The notes below the pieces were generated by a model, which saw only the letters and a list, made by a program, of their open reading frames with translations, searched no databases and had not been told where the DNA came from. Made by a program: the position numbers and the translations under genes. Positions 52,861 through 61,478 of a DNA stretch of 64,000 nt are shown here, one piece after another (within the stretch, counting starts at the first letter, position 1; every line of letters begins with the position of its first letter). Source of the DNA: Nocardia huaxiensis (GTDB taxonomy: Bacteria; Actinomycetota; Actinomycetes; Mycobacteriales; Mycobacteriaceae). The stretch spans positions 4,340,001-4,404,000 of the forward strand of contig NZ_CP059399.1 of the NCBI RefSeq assembly GCF_013744875.1, written 5' to 3'.

Positions 52861-54278
52861 ACAGCGCGGTACGAGTTCACGTCAACCGGGTCTGGCGCCT
52901 CAAATGGCTCGTCCTCGCGATCGCCGTCGCGGCGCTCGCGCTGGGGTTCTATACGGTGCGGGACCTGGCGCCGATGTACACCAGCCGGGTGGCGCTCACG
53001 ATCGGGTCGCCGAACCGGGCGCCGGAGCAGGACGCGGTGCTGTCCGTGGGATACGCGCAGTACTTCGAGGATCCGGCGTATCAGTCGAAAATCAAAGAGA
53101 CAGCGGGCTTTCCGGACGGTGTGACGCTGGCGGCGCGCACCGTCGCCTCGAGCCCGATCCTGTACGTCGAAGCGACCGCCGAGACCGAGGCCACCGCCAA
53201 GGACGCGGCGGCCAAGGCGGGCAAGGCGTTCAAGGACGACATCAATGCCCGGCTGCGCGCCGCCCAGGAGGCGTCGATCGCGGCGGTGCGCAAGCCCTTC
53301 GACGATGCGCGCGCGGCCAACGCGCCGCTGTCGGAGATCAGCGAGACGCAGATGTGGGATCAGGTCAACCGCATCAATGCCGACACCTCCAACAAGCTCA
53401 TCGACCTGCAGCAGGCCGACGAGGTGGTGCGCAAGGAGCCATCCTGGATTCCCGCGCTGGTGGCCTACGGGACCGGCGGGCTGGTGCTGGGATGCCTTGT
53501 GGCCCTGGGCATCGGGGCGGCCTCGCGGCGGCTGCGCACCGCCGACGACGTCGAGATCAAGGCCGAGGTGGCCGCGCTGGCGGTGGTGCCGGGGTCCTCC
53601 GGCAAGGAGGCCGCCGGGCGGGACCGCGCCCTCAAGCAGGTGGTCACAGCGGTCGGGCTGGCCACGCCGGTGCAGGACGCGGCGGTGACGGTCACCTCGC
53701 CGAGTTCGAGTGCCGGGGTCGAGACCGTTGCCCGTTCGATCGCGGAAGAGCGTGCGCGCCAAGGGGTTCGCACGATTCTGCTGCACGCCGATCTGCGCCG
53801 GCCGCGCGGGACCGGGGTCGGCGAACTGCTGGCCGGGCGCGCGGAACTGGAATCGGTGCTCGTGCCGACCTCGCTGAGCAATCTGCGGGAACTGCTGCCC
53901 GGCAGCACCGGCGAGGATCCGTTCACGGCGCTGAGCCGGGAACGCTTCACCCGGCTGCTGGCGGCGCTGCACGATCGCGCGGACCTCGTGGTCGTCGTCG
54001 CCCCGCCCGTGCTGGAGGCCGTGGAAGCCCAAGTCGTCGCGGCCGCAACGGGTTTGACGGTGCTGGTGTTCGAACAGGGCGTCACGAGAGCCGACCGGGC
54101 GCGGCGCGCGCACCGGGTGCTCGGCACGGTCGAGGCGAAGGTGCTGGGCGCGGTGCTCATCGAGAGCGCGGATACGGCCGGAGCCGAACCCGCGCCGCCC
54201 GCCCCGGCGCGCACGCCGCTACACGACGACGCGGTCTTCAGCGCCCGCGGTGCCGAGGCGAATACCCGTCAGCGGTGA
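52857..54278 (+). CDS. Wzz/BY-kinase-like chain-length protein, kinase motifs lost
   Basis: 473 residues from TTG 52857. Wzz part: membrane helix near 15-33, an outside domain to about 195, second helix near 200-220. The cytoplasmic part aligns with tyrosine (BY) kinases, but the Walker A is TSPSSSAGVETVARS with no GK(S/T), Walker A' reads ILLHADLRRP without the first Asp, and Walker B reads VVVVAPPV without Asp. No C-terminal Tyr cluster exists. It probably controls polymer length structurally and cannot bind ATP as usual. Overlaps wzx by four bases. Confidence 0.85.
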   Translation: MNSAVRVHVNRVWRLKWLVLAIAVAALALGFYTVRDLAPMYTSRVALTIGSPNRAPEQDAVLSVGYAQYFEDPAYQSKIKETAGFPDGVTLAARTVASSPILYVEATAETEATAKDAAAKAGKAFKDDINARLRAAQEASIAAVRKPFDDARAANAPLSEISETQMWDQVNRINADTSNKLIDLQQADEVVRKEPSWIPALVAYGTGGLVLGCLVALGIGAASRRLRTADDVEIKAEVAALAVVPGSSGKEAAGRDRALKQVVTAVGLATPVQDAAVTVTSPSSSAGVETVARSIAEERARQGVRTILLHADLRRPRGTGVGELLAGRAELESVLVPTSLSNLRELLPGSTGEDPFTALSRERFTRLLAALHDRADLVVVVAPPVLEAVEAQVVAAATGLTVLVFEQGVTRADRARRAHRVLGTVEAKVLGAVLIESADTAGAEPAPPAPARTPLHDDAVFSARGAEANTRQR

Positions 54279-54883
54279 TCGATCTGGACGACGACGCGTG
54301 GGGGACCGGTGAGCGCCTGCACCTGGAACCCCACCTGGCTGCCCAGGCCGATGAACGCCTGGGTGATGCCGCGCCCGGTGGTGGCGTAGCGGACCTCGGT
54401 GACCAGCTTCATGGCCGGGTCGGTGAGCGTCTCGGGGCCGGTGTAGGTCTGCGTGGAGCGGAAGGGGCCGGCCGCCTCGCGAATCAGCACCTCGATGATG
54501 GACTGGCCCGCGATGGGCAGCACCGTGGGCTTGGAATCCGGGGCGGCGTCGGCATTGCGAATGGCCTCGGTGACGTAGTGCACCGCCCAGCCGGGCACCG
54601 CGGAGCCGGAGAACTCGAATATCACCTGATCGCCGGAAGGCGTTGCGGCGAGCGAGATCTTGGTCAGGACGATGGTCATCGCGTCCGGATCGGGCGTGCG
54701 GTTCTTGGCGGCGAACGGGTCGGCGGTCGCGGTGGTCGTTACCGGGGTGGGCTGCGGCGCTGTCTTGGCCGGCTCGCCGCACGCGGACACTCCGGCCGCG
54801 AGCACCAGCGCGCCCAGCACTGCCGCCGGTCTCGTCCAGCGCACCCGCTCGGCTGTGCGCGCGTAGCGCAGAAGAGCCACCAT
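54269..54883 (-). CDS. Lipoprotein with AMIN-like domain
   Basis: 204 residues from ATG 54883; GTG 54889 is an alternative. The signal ends in lipobox VSAC (Cys near 36), then a Thr/Pro linker. The domain (about 60-200) has MTIVLTKISLAA, VIFEFSGSAVPGWAVHYV and the end PPRVVVQIDH, which resembles AMIN-like beta domains that bind the cell wall. Role: probably an envelope anchor or binding protein of the locus. Its stop overlaps the Wzz-like gene tail-to-tail by 10 bp; it is divergent from the GT4 operon. Confidence 0.75.
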   Translation of the reverse strand: MVALLRYARTAERVRWTRPAAVLGALVLAAGVSACGEPAKTAPQPTPVTTTATADPFAAKNRTPDPDAMTIVLTKISLAATPSGDQVIFEFSGSAVPGWAVHYVTEAIRNADAAPDSKPTVLPIAGQSIIEVLIREAAGPFRSTQTYTGPETLTDPAMKLVTEVRYATTGRGITQAFIGLGSQVGFQVQALTGPPRVVVQIDHR

Positions 54884-54925
54884 TTTCACCCCGTCGCCAT
54901 CCTCGCCCCCGGTCGCGGCGGCGCA

Positions 54926-55034
54926 GGTAACGCCGCTGCTCGCACCGCAGATGATACCGAACGAATCGCGTAACACATTGGTATAAAACTAATTAGCGGT
55001 TTCAACGATGCACGGCGGGGTGCAGGGTGGACGT
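54926..55034 (+). promoter_or_regulatory. Duplicated leader, copy 1 (upstream of GT4 operon)
   Basis: About 109 bp match 62888-62998. Identical or near-identical blocks are GGTAACGCCGC, GATGATA, CGAATCRCGTAACACATTGG with the extended -10 TGGTATAAA (54979-54987), CTAATYAGCGGT, CAACGATGC and GGGGTGCAGRGTGGACGT. The match ends at a GTG that could be a start codon. No good -35 box is seen, consistent with an extended -10 promoter or an activator. Confidence 0.85.
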
Positions 55035-55056
55035 GGGATCGAATGAGGGGAAAAGC

Positions 55057-56124
55057 ATGAAGCAGCAACGAGCCCTGTGGGTTTCGACCAGTAAATCCAC
55101 ACCGGGTGGCGTGGCGACCTATGTCCGCGACATGGAGCAGACGCCGCTGTGGAAGAACTGGGACATCCACCACGTGGCCACCCATCGCAAGGGCGGGACG
55201 GCCACCAAGATCGCGGCCTATGTGGCCTCGTTCCCGGTCTACTTCTATCAGCTGGTCGTATTCCGGCCCACCGTCGTGCACATTCACGTGTCCTCGTACG
55301 GCAGCTTCGTGCGCAAATACATCTTCGAGCTGATCGCGCGGGCGCTGCGCAGACCCGTTGTGCTGCATGTGCACGGCTCCGATTTCCGGGTTTTCTACGA
55401 TCGCGGGTCCACGCTGCTACAGGCCGCCATGCGGGATTCGCTGCGCGGTGCGAAGGCGGTGATCGCGCTGGGCAATCCGTGGGGCGAGGCACTGCGTGGC
55501 ATCACCGCCGACGCGCGGATCCTGGTGATCCCCAATGCGGTGGAACTGTCGACCAAGGTTAACCAGTTCCCCGAGGGCGAGGTGCAGGTGCTGTTCCTCG
55601 GCGAGATCGGCGAGCGCAAGGGCACTTTCACACTCCTCGATGCCTGGAAGCGCATGGTCGACGCCGCCGACGGGCCGGTGCGCGCCCGGCTCACCATCGT
55701 CGGGCACGGTGATTCCGATCGTGCCCGCAAACAGGTCGCGGATCTCGGCATCGGGGACACCGTCGAGGTGCTCGGCTGGGTGACCATGGAGCAGCGCGCC
55801 GAGATCGTGAACAACTCGCAGATTCTCACCCTGCCCTCGCTGCGGGAAGGTCAGCCCATGGCCATCCTGGAGGCGATGGCCAAGGGGATGTGCGTCATCA
55901 GCTGCCCCGTCGGCGGTATCCCGGACCAGATCCCCGAGGGCTGCGGGTTGCTCGTGACGCCGGGTGCGGTCGAGCCGCTGGCCGAGGCGCTGACCAGCGT
56001 GCTGCGCGACGACCAGCTGCGCGCGCGGCTGGGAACCGGTGCGTGGGAACGGGTTCGGGACGAATTCGACATCGATGTCATCTGGCGGCGATTCGACGCG
56101 CTCTACCGTGAGGTCGCCCGGTGA
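55057..56124 (+). CDS. Glycosyltransferase family 4
   Basis: 355 residues from ATG 55057, which follows GAGGGG; the GTG at 55027, part of the duplicated leader, would add ten residues. GT-B fold: LWVSTSKSTPGGVATYVRDM, VVLHVHGSDFRVFYDR, VLFLGEIGERKGTFTLLDAW and the donor site LPSLREGQPMAILEAMAKGM. It builds the polysaccharide repeat unit. Ends in a GTGA overlap with the next GT. Confidence 0.88.
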   Translation: MKQQRALWVSTSKSTPGGVATYVRDMEQTPLWKNWDIHHVATHRKGGTATKIAAYVASFPVYFYQLVVFRPTVVHIHVSSYGSFVRKYIFELIARALRRPVVLHVHGSDFRVFYDRGSTLLQAAMRDSLRGAKAVIALGNPWGEALRGITADARILVIPNAVELSTKVNQFPEGEVQVLFLGEIGERKGTFTLLDAWKRMVDAADGPVRARLTIVGHGDSDRARKQVADLGIGDTVEVLGWVTMEQRAEIVNNSQILTLPSLREGQPMAILEAMAKGMCVISCPVGGIPDQIPEGCGLLVTPGAVEPLAEALTSVLRDDQLRARLGTGAWERVRDEFDIDVIWRRFDALYREVAR

Positions 56125-57242
56125 CCCGACCGATCCGGCTGCTCTACGTGGTCCCGGATCTCGGCGTCGGCGGGGCCGAACGGCATGTGACGACCCTGCT
56201 GCCGAATCTCGATCGGGCCCGGTTCGATCCGTCGGTGATCTGCATCGGCGAGGAAGGCGCGCTGTTCGGTGACCTCGTCTCCGCCGGGGTGCCCGCGTTC
56301 GCCCTGCATCGCACGAAACGTCAAGCGGCAGCGGCACTGTGGGGCCTGGTGCGGGCCATGCGCAAGCAACGGCCGGATGTGGTGATCACCCGCGGATACA
56401 ATGCGGAGGCGCTGGGGCGGATCGCGGCCTGGTTCGCGCGGGTGCCGAAAGCCATTGTGTGGGTGCATAATTACGGCGACAACGAGCCGCGCGGGCGGTT
56501 TCGCAAGACGGTGGACCGGGTGCTGGACCGGCGCACCTCGGCCTACTTCGGGGTGGCGCGGGCGCAGGCCCGGTATATGACCGACGATCTCGGCTATCCG
56601 GAATCCAAGATCACCATCATCTACAACGGCGTCGACGCGACGCCGTTCGAGACCTCCGACAATCGCGGTGCCGCAGCCGATCTCGGCATCACGCCGGAGG
56701 ATCTGGTGGTCGGCATCGTGGCCACGCTGCGGCCGGAGAAGGACCACGCGACGCTGCTGCGGGCGGCCCGGCAGGTCGTCGATGCGCTGCCTGCCGCGAA
56801 GTTCCTGCTGGTCGGCGACGGGGAAACACGCGGCGCCATCGAAGCCCTGGTGCGTGAACTGGATCTGGGCGACCGCGTCGTGCTGGCCGGGATCCGCTCG
56901 GACATCCCCGCGCTGCTACGGGCCATGGATGTGGTCACGCTCAGCTCGCAGACCGTCGAGTGCTTCCCGATCGCGCTGCTCGAGGCCATGGCCGCCGGAC
57001 GGCCGGCCGTGTGCACCGCGGTGGGCGGGATTCCGGAAATGCTCGTCGAAGGCGAGACGGGATACCTGGTGCCGCCGCGTGATCCGAGCCAACTGGCCCA
57101 GCGTCTGATCGAACTGCTCTCGGACGCGCCGACCCGCCAGCGCATGGGCAAGGCCGCCCGCGTCCGGGTCGAAACCCATTTCAGCCTGGCGGCGTCCACC
57201 GCGGCCGCCGAACAGGCGCTCGAGGAGGTCGTGCACCGGTGA
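56121..57242 (+). CDS. Glycosyltransferase family 4
   Basis: 373 residues from GTG 56121 (GTGA overlap). Typical GT4 with DLGVGGAERHVTTLLPNL, IVWVHNYGD, YNGVDATPF, ATLRPEKDHATLLRA and donor-binding TVECFPIALLEAMAAGRP. It is most like WbpH/lipid-linked sugar transferases. Donor and acceptor are unknown. Followed by another GTGA overlap, so the three GT genes form one coupled operon. Confidence 0.9.
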   Translation: MTRPIRLLYVVPDLGVGGAERHVTTLLPNLDRARFDPSVICIGEEGALFGDLVSAGVPAFALHRTKRQAAAALWGLVRAMRKQRPDVVITRGYNAEALGRIAAWFARVPKAIVWVHNYGDNEPRGRFRKTVDRVLDRRTSAYFGVARAQARYMTDDLGYPESKITIIYNGVDATPFETSDNRGAAADLGITPEDLVVGIVATLRPEKDHATLLRAARQVVDALPAAKFLLVGDGETRGAIEALVRELDLGDRVVLAGIRSDIPALLRAMDVVTLSSQTVECFPIALLEAMAAGRPAVCTAVGGIPEMLVEGETGYLVPPRDPSQLAQRLIELLSDAPTRQRMGKAARVRVETHFSLAASTAAAEQALEEVVHR

Positions 57243-58441
57243 CCGGACACATCCTGATTCTGGTGGAAAATCTATCGGTGCCCTTCGATAGGAGGGTCTG
57301 GCAGGAAAGCCGGGCGCTCGTCGAGGCCGGGTACCGCGTCACGGTCATCTGCCCCATGGGGACCAAGCAGGACCGTGCCGCCGAGGTGACCCTGGAGGGC
57401 GTGCGGATACTGCGGTATCCGCTGCGTGCCGCCACGGGCGGACCGGCGGGGTACGTGCGCGAATACTCGCTGGCGCTGTGGCACACACTGCGATTGGCGC
57501 TGCGGGTGCGCCGCGAAGGCCCGGTCCACGTGGTGCACGCGTGCAACCCGCCGGATCTGCTCTTCCTCATCGCGCTGGTGCTGCGCATCGGTGGCACACG
57601 TTTCGTGTTCGACCACCACGACCTGGTGCCCGAGCTGTTCCAGTCCCGCTTCGAGGGCGGTCCCGGACTGCTGTACCGGGTGTCGATTCTCCTGGAGCGC
57701 TTGACATTCTTCTTCGCCGACAGCGTGATCTCCACGAACGAGAGCTATCGCCGGGTCGCCATCGAACGCGGGCGGATGGATCCTGAACGCGTCACCGTGG
57801 TGCGCAGCGCGCCGGATCTCTCGAGGTTCGTTCCGCGTGATCCGGACCCGGCCCTGCGGCGCGGAAAGACCTATCTGGCCGCGTATCTCGGTGTCATGGG
57901 CCCCCAGGACGGCGTCGACTACGCCCTGCGGGCCATCGCGCACTATCGAGATACCCTGCACCGCAACGACTGCCACTTCATCTTCATGGGATCGGGCGAC
58001 GCCTACGACGATATGGTGGCGCTGGCGACGAAGCTGGGCATCGACGATATCGTCGAGTTCACCGGCAGAGTCCCCGACGAATTCGTCCAAACCTGCTTGT
58101 CCACCGCGGATATCTGCCTGTCGCCGGATCCACGCAACCCGCTCAATGACGTCTCGACCATGAACAAGGTCGTCGAATACATGGCCATGTCCCGGCCGCT
58201 GGTCTCCTTCGAGCTCATCGAGGCGCGAGTCTCCGCGGGCGAGGCCGCGATCTACGTCCCGGCCGATGACGAGGCCGCCTTCGCCGCAGCCATGGCCGAA
58301 CTGCTCGACGATCCCATTCGCCGCAAGCACATGGGCGAACTGGGCCGGGATCGGGTGGAGCGCGAATTGTCCTGGGACACTTCGCGACAGCACCTGATCG
58401 CCTTCTACGAGCGGGTCTTCCGCCGGATCTCCGCGCGGTGA
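57239..58441 (+). CDS. Glycosyltransferase family 4 (WbuB-like)
   Basis: 400 residues from GTG 57239. The start HILILVENLSVPFDRRVWQE and PFDRRVWQES are typical of the WbuB/fucosyl-type GT4 branch. FDHHDLVPELFQSRF, YLGVMGPQDGVDYALRA and the donor loop NDVSTMNKVVEYMAMSRP follow. In related loci these add acetamido sugars or fucose. The 3' end overlaps the convergent ligase gene by 37 bp. Confidence 0.88.
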   Translation: MTGHILILVENLSVPFDRRVWQESRALVEAGYRVTVICPMGTKQDRAAEVTLEGVRILRYPLRAATGGPAGYVREYSLALWHTLRLALRVRREGPVHVVHACNPPDLLFLIALVLRIGGTRFVFDHHDLVPELFQSRFEGGPGLLYRVSILLERLTFFFADSVISTNESYRRVAIERGRMDPERVTVVRSAPDLSRFVPRDPDPALRRGKTYLAAYLGVMGPQDGVDYALRAIAHYRDTLHRNDCHFIFMGSGDAYDDMVALATKLGIDDIVEFTGRVPDEFVQTCLSTADICLSPDPRNPLNDVSTMNKVVEYMAMSRPLVSFELIEARVSAGEAAIYVPADDEAAFAAAMAELLDDPIRRKHMGELGRDRVERELSWDTSRQHLIAFYERVFRRISAR

Positions 58442-59973
58442 GCCCGGCCCGCTTCCAGCGGGTCCACACGAGGACGGTGGGTGGCACGTTCGGCGGCGCC
58501 CACCGTCGCTCCGGCCAGGGCGAAGACCATGGTGTTGGGATAGTCGAACAGGCGCAGATCCACGAACAGACCCGCCATGGTGAGCGACAGGAAGGCCGTG
58601 CCGGCAATGAAAGCCAATGGGCGGCCGAGGATTCCGTCGGCGGGCAGCTGCCGGTAGGCGAGGATCAGGCGCCGGGCGATGAGCACCACCACGGTGAGCC
58701 ACAGCGCCAGGCCGATGATCCCGAGCTCGGCCAGAATGCCGAGCTCGTTCTCGTGTGAGGGGATGCCCAGCCCGCGCGTCCACGGGGTGTCGGGATCCCA
58801 CTGCTGGTGGTGGTAGGTGTTGACCGAGACGAATCGGCCCAGACCCCAACCGCTCCAGGGCTTCTCGAGGAAGGCCCACCAGGCGGTGACGTCGGCATTG
58901 AGGCGGTCGTGGATCTCGTTCTTCGACCCGATGCCGCCGGATTTGCGATCGGAGCTGGTGAAGGCGCTCCAGTTCATCGCGATCGCCACCACCGCGGTGC
59001 CGGCGGTGACCACGAAACCGGTGCGATAGCCCTTGGCCAGCACCATGCCGAGGATGACGACCACCGCGAAGTTCAGCCAGATGGACCGGGTGTGCGTCAG
59101 GTAGATCGAATAGGCGCTGGCCGCAGCGATGGCGATCAGGCCCAGCTGCTGCCAGCGCGGACGCCGCTCGATCCCGAGCAGCACCAGCGACAGCACGAAT
59201 CCGACAATGAGGATGAGGCCGTTGACCTCCGGCTGATTCGGCAGCCCGCACGCGCGATCCGGCCAGTTCGGGGCCAGCGCAATGTATTTCGGCCAGATCA
59301 GCGCCTCGGGCGCGTGGAACTGGGCGATGCTCACCCACGCCGAGTACGCGCCGCACACCAGCAGGGTGGTGACCATGAATCGCATGGATTCGCGGGTGCC
59401 GAAGATCATCCGCGACACCAGATAGGTGGCGAACGGGATGCCGGTGCCGATGATCAGGTAGCGCCACAGGTCCAGGTGCGCACCGGTGAGCGGGCTCAGC
59501 AGGGGCGTGAACTCGTGCGGCTGCAGAATCGAATTCAAATTCCACAGCAGGTAGAGCACCATGGCGAGTTCGATGGCGCCCAGCGAGACTCGGCGTTCGG
59601 GATGCCCGCGCACCCACACCAGCGCCGAGATGATCAGGCCGCCGAAGGCCAGGATGAACGGGTCCGACGTCGGCAGGATCTTGGGAATCGCGGGCCGCAG
59701 GAAGGTGGCCACCACCAGGAAGACGAACGCCCAGCGCGGATCACGCAAACCGATGACCACACAGACGGCCGCGAATCCGGCTGCGGCCGCCGCGGTTCCG
59801 ACGCCGCCCGGCGCCTTGTCCGAGACCATGAGCAGGGCCACCACACCCACCGCGAGGCAGGTCGCGATGGTGGCGACATAGCCGGCGCGACTCGCGAGCG
59901 GTGCGACCCGGTGCGCGATCGGGGCCACCCGCTCACCGAGCGAAGGCGACGGGGCCGGTGCAGGAGCCGTCAT
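58405..59973 (-). CDS. O-antigen ligase / polymerase (WaaL/Wzy) family membrane protein
   Basis: 522 residues from ATG 59973 (ATGA overlap with the upstream Wzz-like gene). About 10-12 membrane helices and a large outside loop; the family segment with the key His is IPSHENELGILAELGIIGL near 425. It joins or polymerises lipid-linked sugar chains at the outer face of the membrane. Ligase versus polymerase cannot be told from sequence; no separate Wzy was recognised in the window, so it may be the polymerase. Confidence 0.82.
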   Translation of the reverse strand: MTAPAPAPSPSLGERVAPIAHRVAPLASRAGYVATIATCLAVGVVALLMVSDKAPGGVGTAAAAAGFAAVCVVIGLRDPRWAFVFLVVATFLRPAIPKILPTSDPFILAFGGLIISALVWVRGHPERRVSLGAIELAMVLYLLWNLNSILQPHEFTPLLSPLTGAHLDLWRYLIIGTGIPFATYLVSRMIFGTRESMRFMVTTLLVCGAYSAWVSIAQFHAPEALIWPKYIALAPNWPDRACGLPNQPEVNGLILIVGFVLSLVLLGIERRPRWQQLGLIAIAAASAYSIYLTHTRSIWLNFAVVVILGMVLAKGYRTGFVVTAGTAVVAIAMNWSAFTSSDRKSGGIGSKNEIHDRLNADVTAWWAFLEKPWSGWGLGRFVSVNTYHHQQWDPDTPWTRGLGIPSHENELGILAELGIIGLALWLTVVVLIARRLILAYRQLPADGILGRPLAFIAGTAFLSLTMAGLFVDLRLFDYPNTMVFALAGATVGAAERATHRPRVDPLEAGRAHRAEIRRKTRS

Positions 59974-61478
59974 GGGGTGATCCGGGCGGTGGCCAGCGGA
60001 TCGTGCACAACCGGTTCCGGGCGGGAACGGTGCGGCAGGCGTAGCCATCCGCGCCGGTTCGAGGTGTCGACCAGCACGGCGCCCAGCACCTCGGCGCCGA
60101 CCTGATTGATCGCCTTGACCGCCTCGTGCACCTGATCGGAGGTCGTGACGCCGCGCTCGATCACCAGCACGGTGAGGTCCGCGAGGTCCGCGACGATCTG
60201 CGCTTCGGGTGCGGTGCTCATGGGCGGCAGCCCGATGACGACCAGATCGGCGTCCTGTCCGGCGGCAGCGAGCAAGGCGCGCACGCGATCTCGATCGAAC
60301 AGGCCGTACGGGTCGGCTCCGGCCGCGCCGGGCGCGATCTCGGAGAAGCCGTCCGGACCGCGCGCCGACCGCAGCGCCCGCATATCGCGAATGGCCCCGC
60401 GCAGGAATTCGGCCACGCCCGGCGCGGGGGCGGTGGGCCAGCCGCTGCGCAGATCGGCATTGACGAAGACTGTGCGCGCACCCTGCGCCGCGCGTTGCTC
60501 GGCAATGCCGCGCGCCAGGCTGTCGCCACTCGGACCCGACGAAACCGGGGCCACCGCAAGGGAAGTCGGCGAACCGGTGCTGGACTTCGCGATCAGGTTG
60601 GCCACGTGTCGCAGCGCCACCTGCCGTTTGCCGTCCCGGGCCGGGGTGCCGCCGGGCGGAATCACGTCGAAGGTCTTGACGCCGGTCTTCTCCACCACGT
60701 CGTAGTCGGTGTACAGCCGCCGCGTCGCCGCCCCGGCCATGAGGGCAACCACGCAGCCGAGCACGAGCCCGCCGACCAGCCCGGTGGCGAGCGTGCGTTT
60801 GCTGCCCGTGCCGTTCGCGGTCGCGCCCGCCCCGGCCTGCATGATGGTCAGCCGGTTCGAGCCGTCGGCATTGAGTTCGTCGATGGCCTGCTGCAATTGG
60901 ATCTGCGCGGTGAAGGCATTCGGGTCCTGCGCATTGAGCCGGTCGTTCCAGGCCGCGCGCATGGCCGAGGTCATCTCGGCGGCGGTGGCGGCGCGGTTGG
61001 CGTCGAGACGGCCGTTGATGTCGTCGGCGTACAGCTGCGCGATCTTCGGTGCGGCGGCCTTGGCGGCCTCCGGGGTGTCCGCCACGACCTGGATGTAGAA
61101 CAGCGGACTGGCCACCACGAAGGTGGCCGAGAAATTCGAGACGCCGGTGGGGAATTCACGCGACTGCTTCAGATTCGACTGATACGTCGGATCGTTCAGA
61201 TAGTAGGTGTAGCCCTGCGCCAGAATCGCGTCCTCGGTCGGCGGCCGCGAGGTGGAGCCCGCCGAGACGAGCACCCGGCTGGTGTAGGTGGTGGCCTGAC
61301 CGCTCACCGACAGGTACGCGCCGGCGAACACGGCCACACCGATGACAGCGACCAGGAGCCGGCGCCGCCAGATCCGGTCGATCAGGACTTGAAACGTATT
61401 CGTCGTCAACGGTCCCCCGCCCAGCTGTGCACTGCGGCATCCCTTCGGTTCACGGTTGTCGGTGAAATCGCTGCTCAC
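59970..61478 (-). CDS. Second Wzz/BY-kinase-like chain-length protein, kinase motifs lost
   Basis: 502 residues from GTG 61478, which overlaps the CapK-like stop (GTGA); TTG 61409 after GGGGGA is an alternative. Layout as in the protein at 52857: membrane helix near 40-60, outside domain, second helix near 248-268, cytoplasmic ATPase-like domain. Walker A is replaced by VSSGPSGDSLARG, Walker A' reads VFVNADLRSG and Walker B reads LVVIGLPP, so all ATP-binding Asp/Lys residues are missing. It probably works with or alternates with the other Wzz protein. Confidence 0.84.
   Translation of the reverse strand: MSSDFTDNREPKGCRSAQLGGGPLTTNTFQVLIDRIWRRRLLVAVIGVAVFAGAYLSVSGQATTYTSRVLVSAGSTSRPPTEDAILAQGYTYYLNDPTYQSNLKQSREFPTGVSNFSATFVVASPLFYIQVVADTPEAAKAAAPKIAQLYADDINGRLDANRAATAAEMTSAMRAAWNDRLNAQDPNAFTAQIQLQQAIDELNADGSNRLTIMQAGAGATANGTGSKRTLATGLVGGLVLGCVVALMAGAATRRLYTDYDVVEKTGVKTFDVIPPGGTPARDGKRQVALRHVANLIAKSSTGSPTSLAVAPVSSGPSGDSLARGIAEQRAAQGARTVFVNADLRSGWPTAPAPGVAEFLRGAIRDMRALRSARGPDGFSEIAPGAAGADPYGLFDRDRVRALLAAAGQDADLVVIGLPPMSTAPEAQIVADLADLTVLVIERGVTTSDQVHEAVKAINQVGAEVLGAVLVDTSNRRGWLRLPHRSRPEPVVHDPLATARITP

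Noticed and set aside
57272..59617. A 781-residue reverse frame spanning a GT4 gene and the ligase
   Set aside because: Composition and lack of motifs mark it as a shadow of two real genes on other frames.
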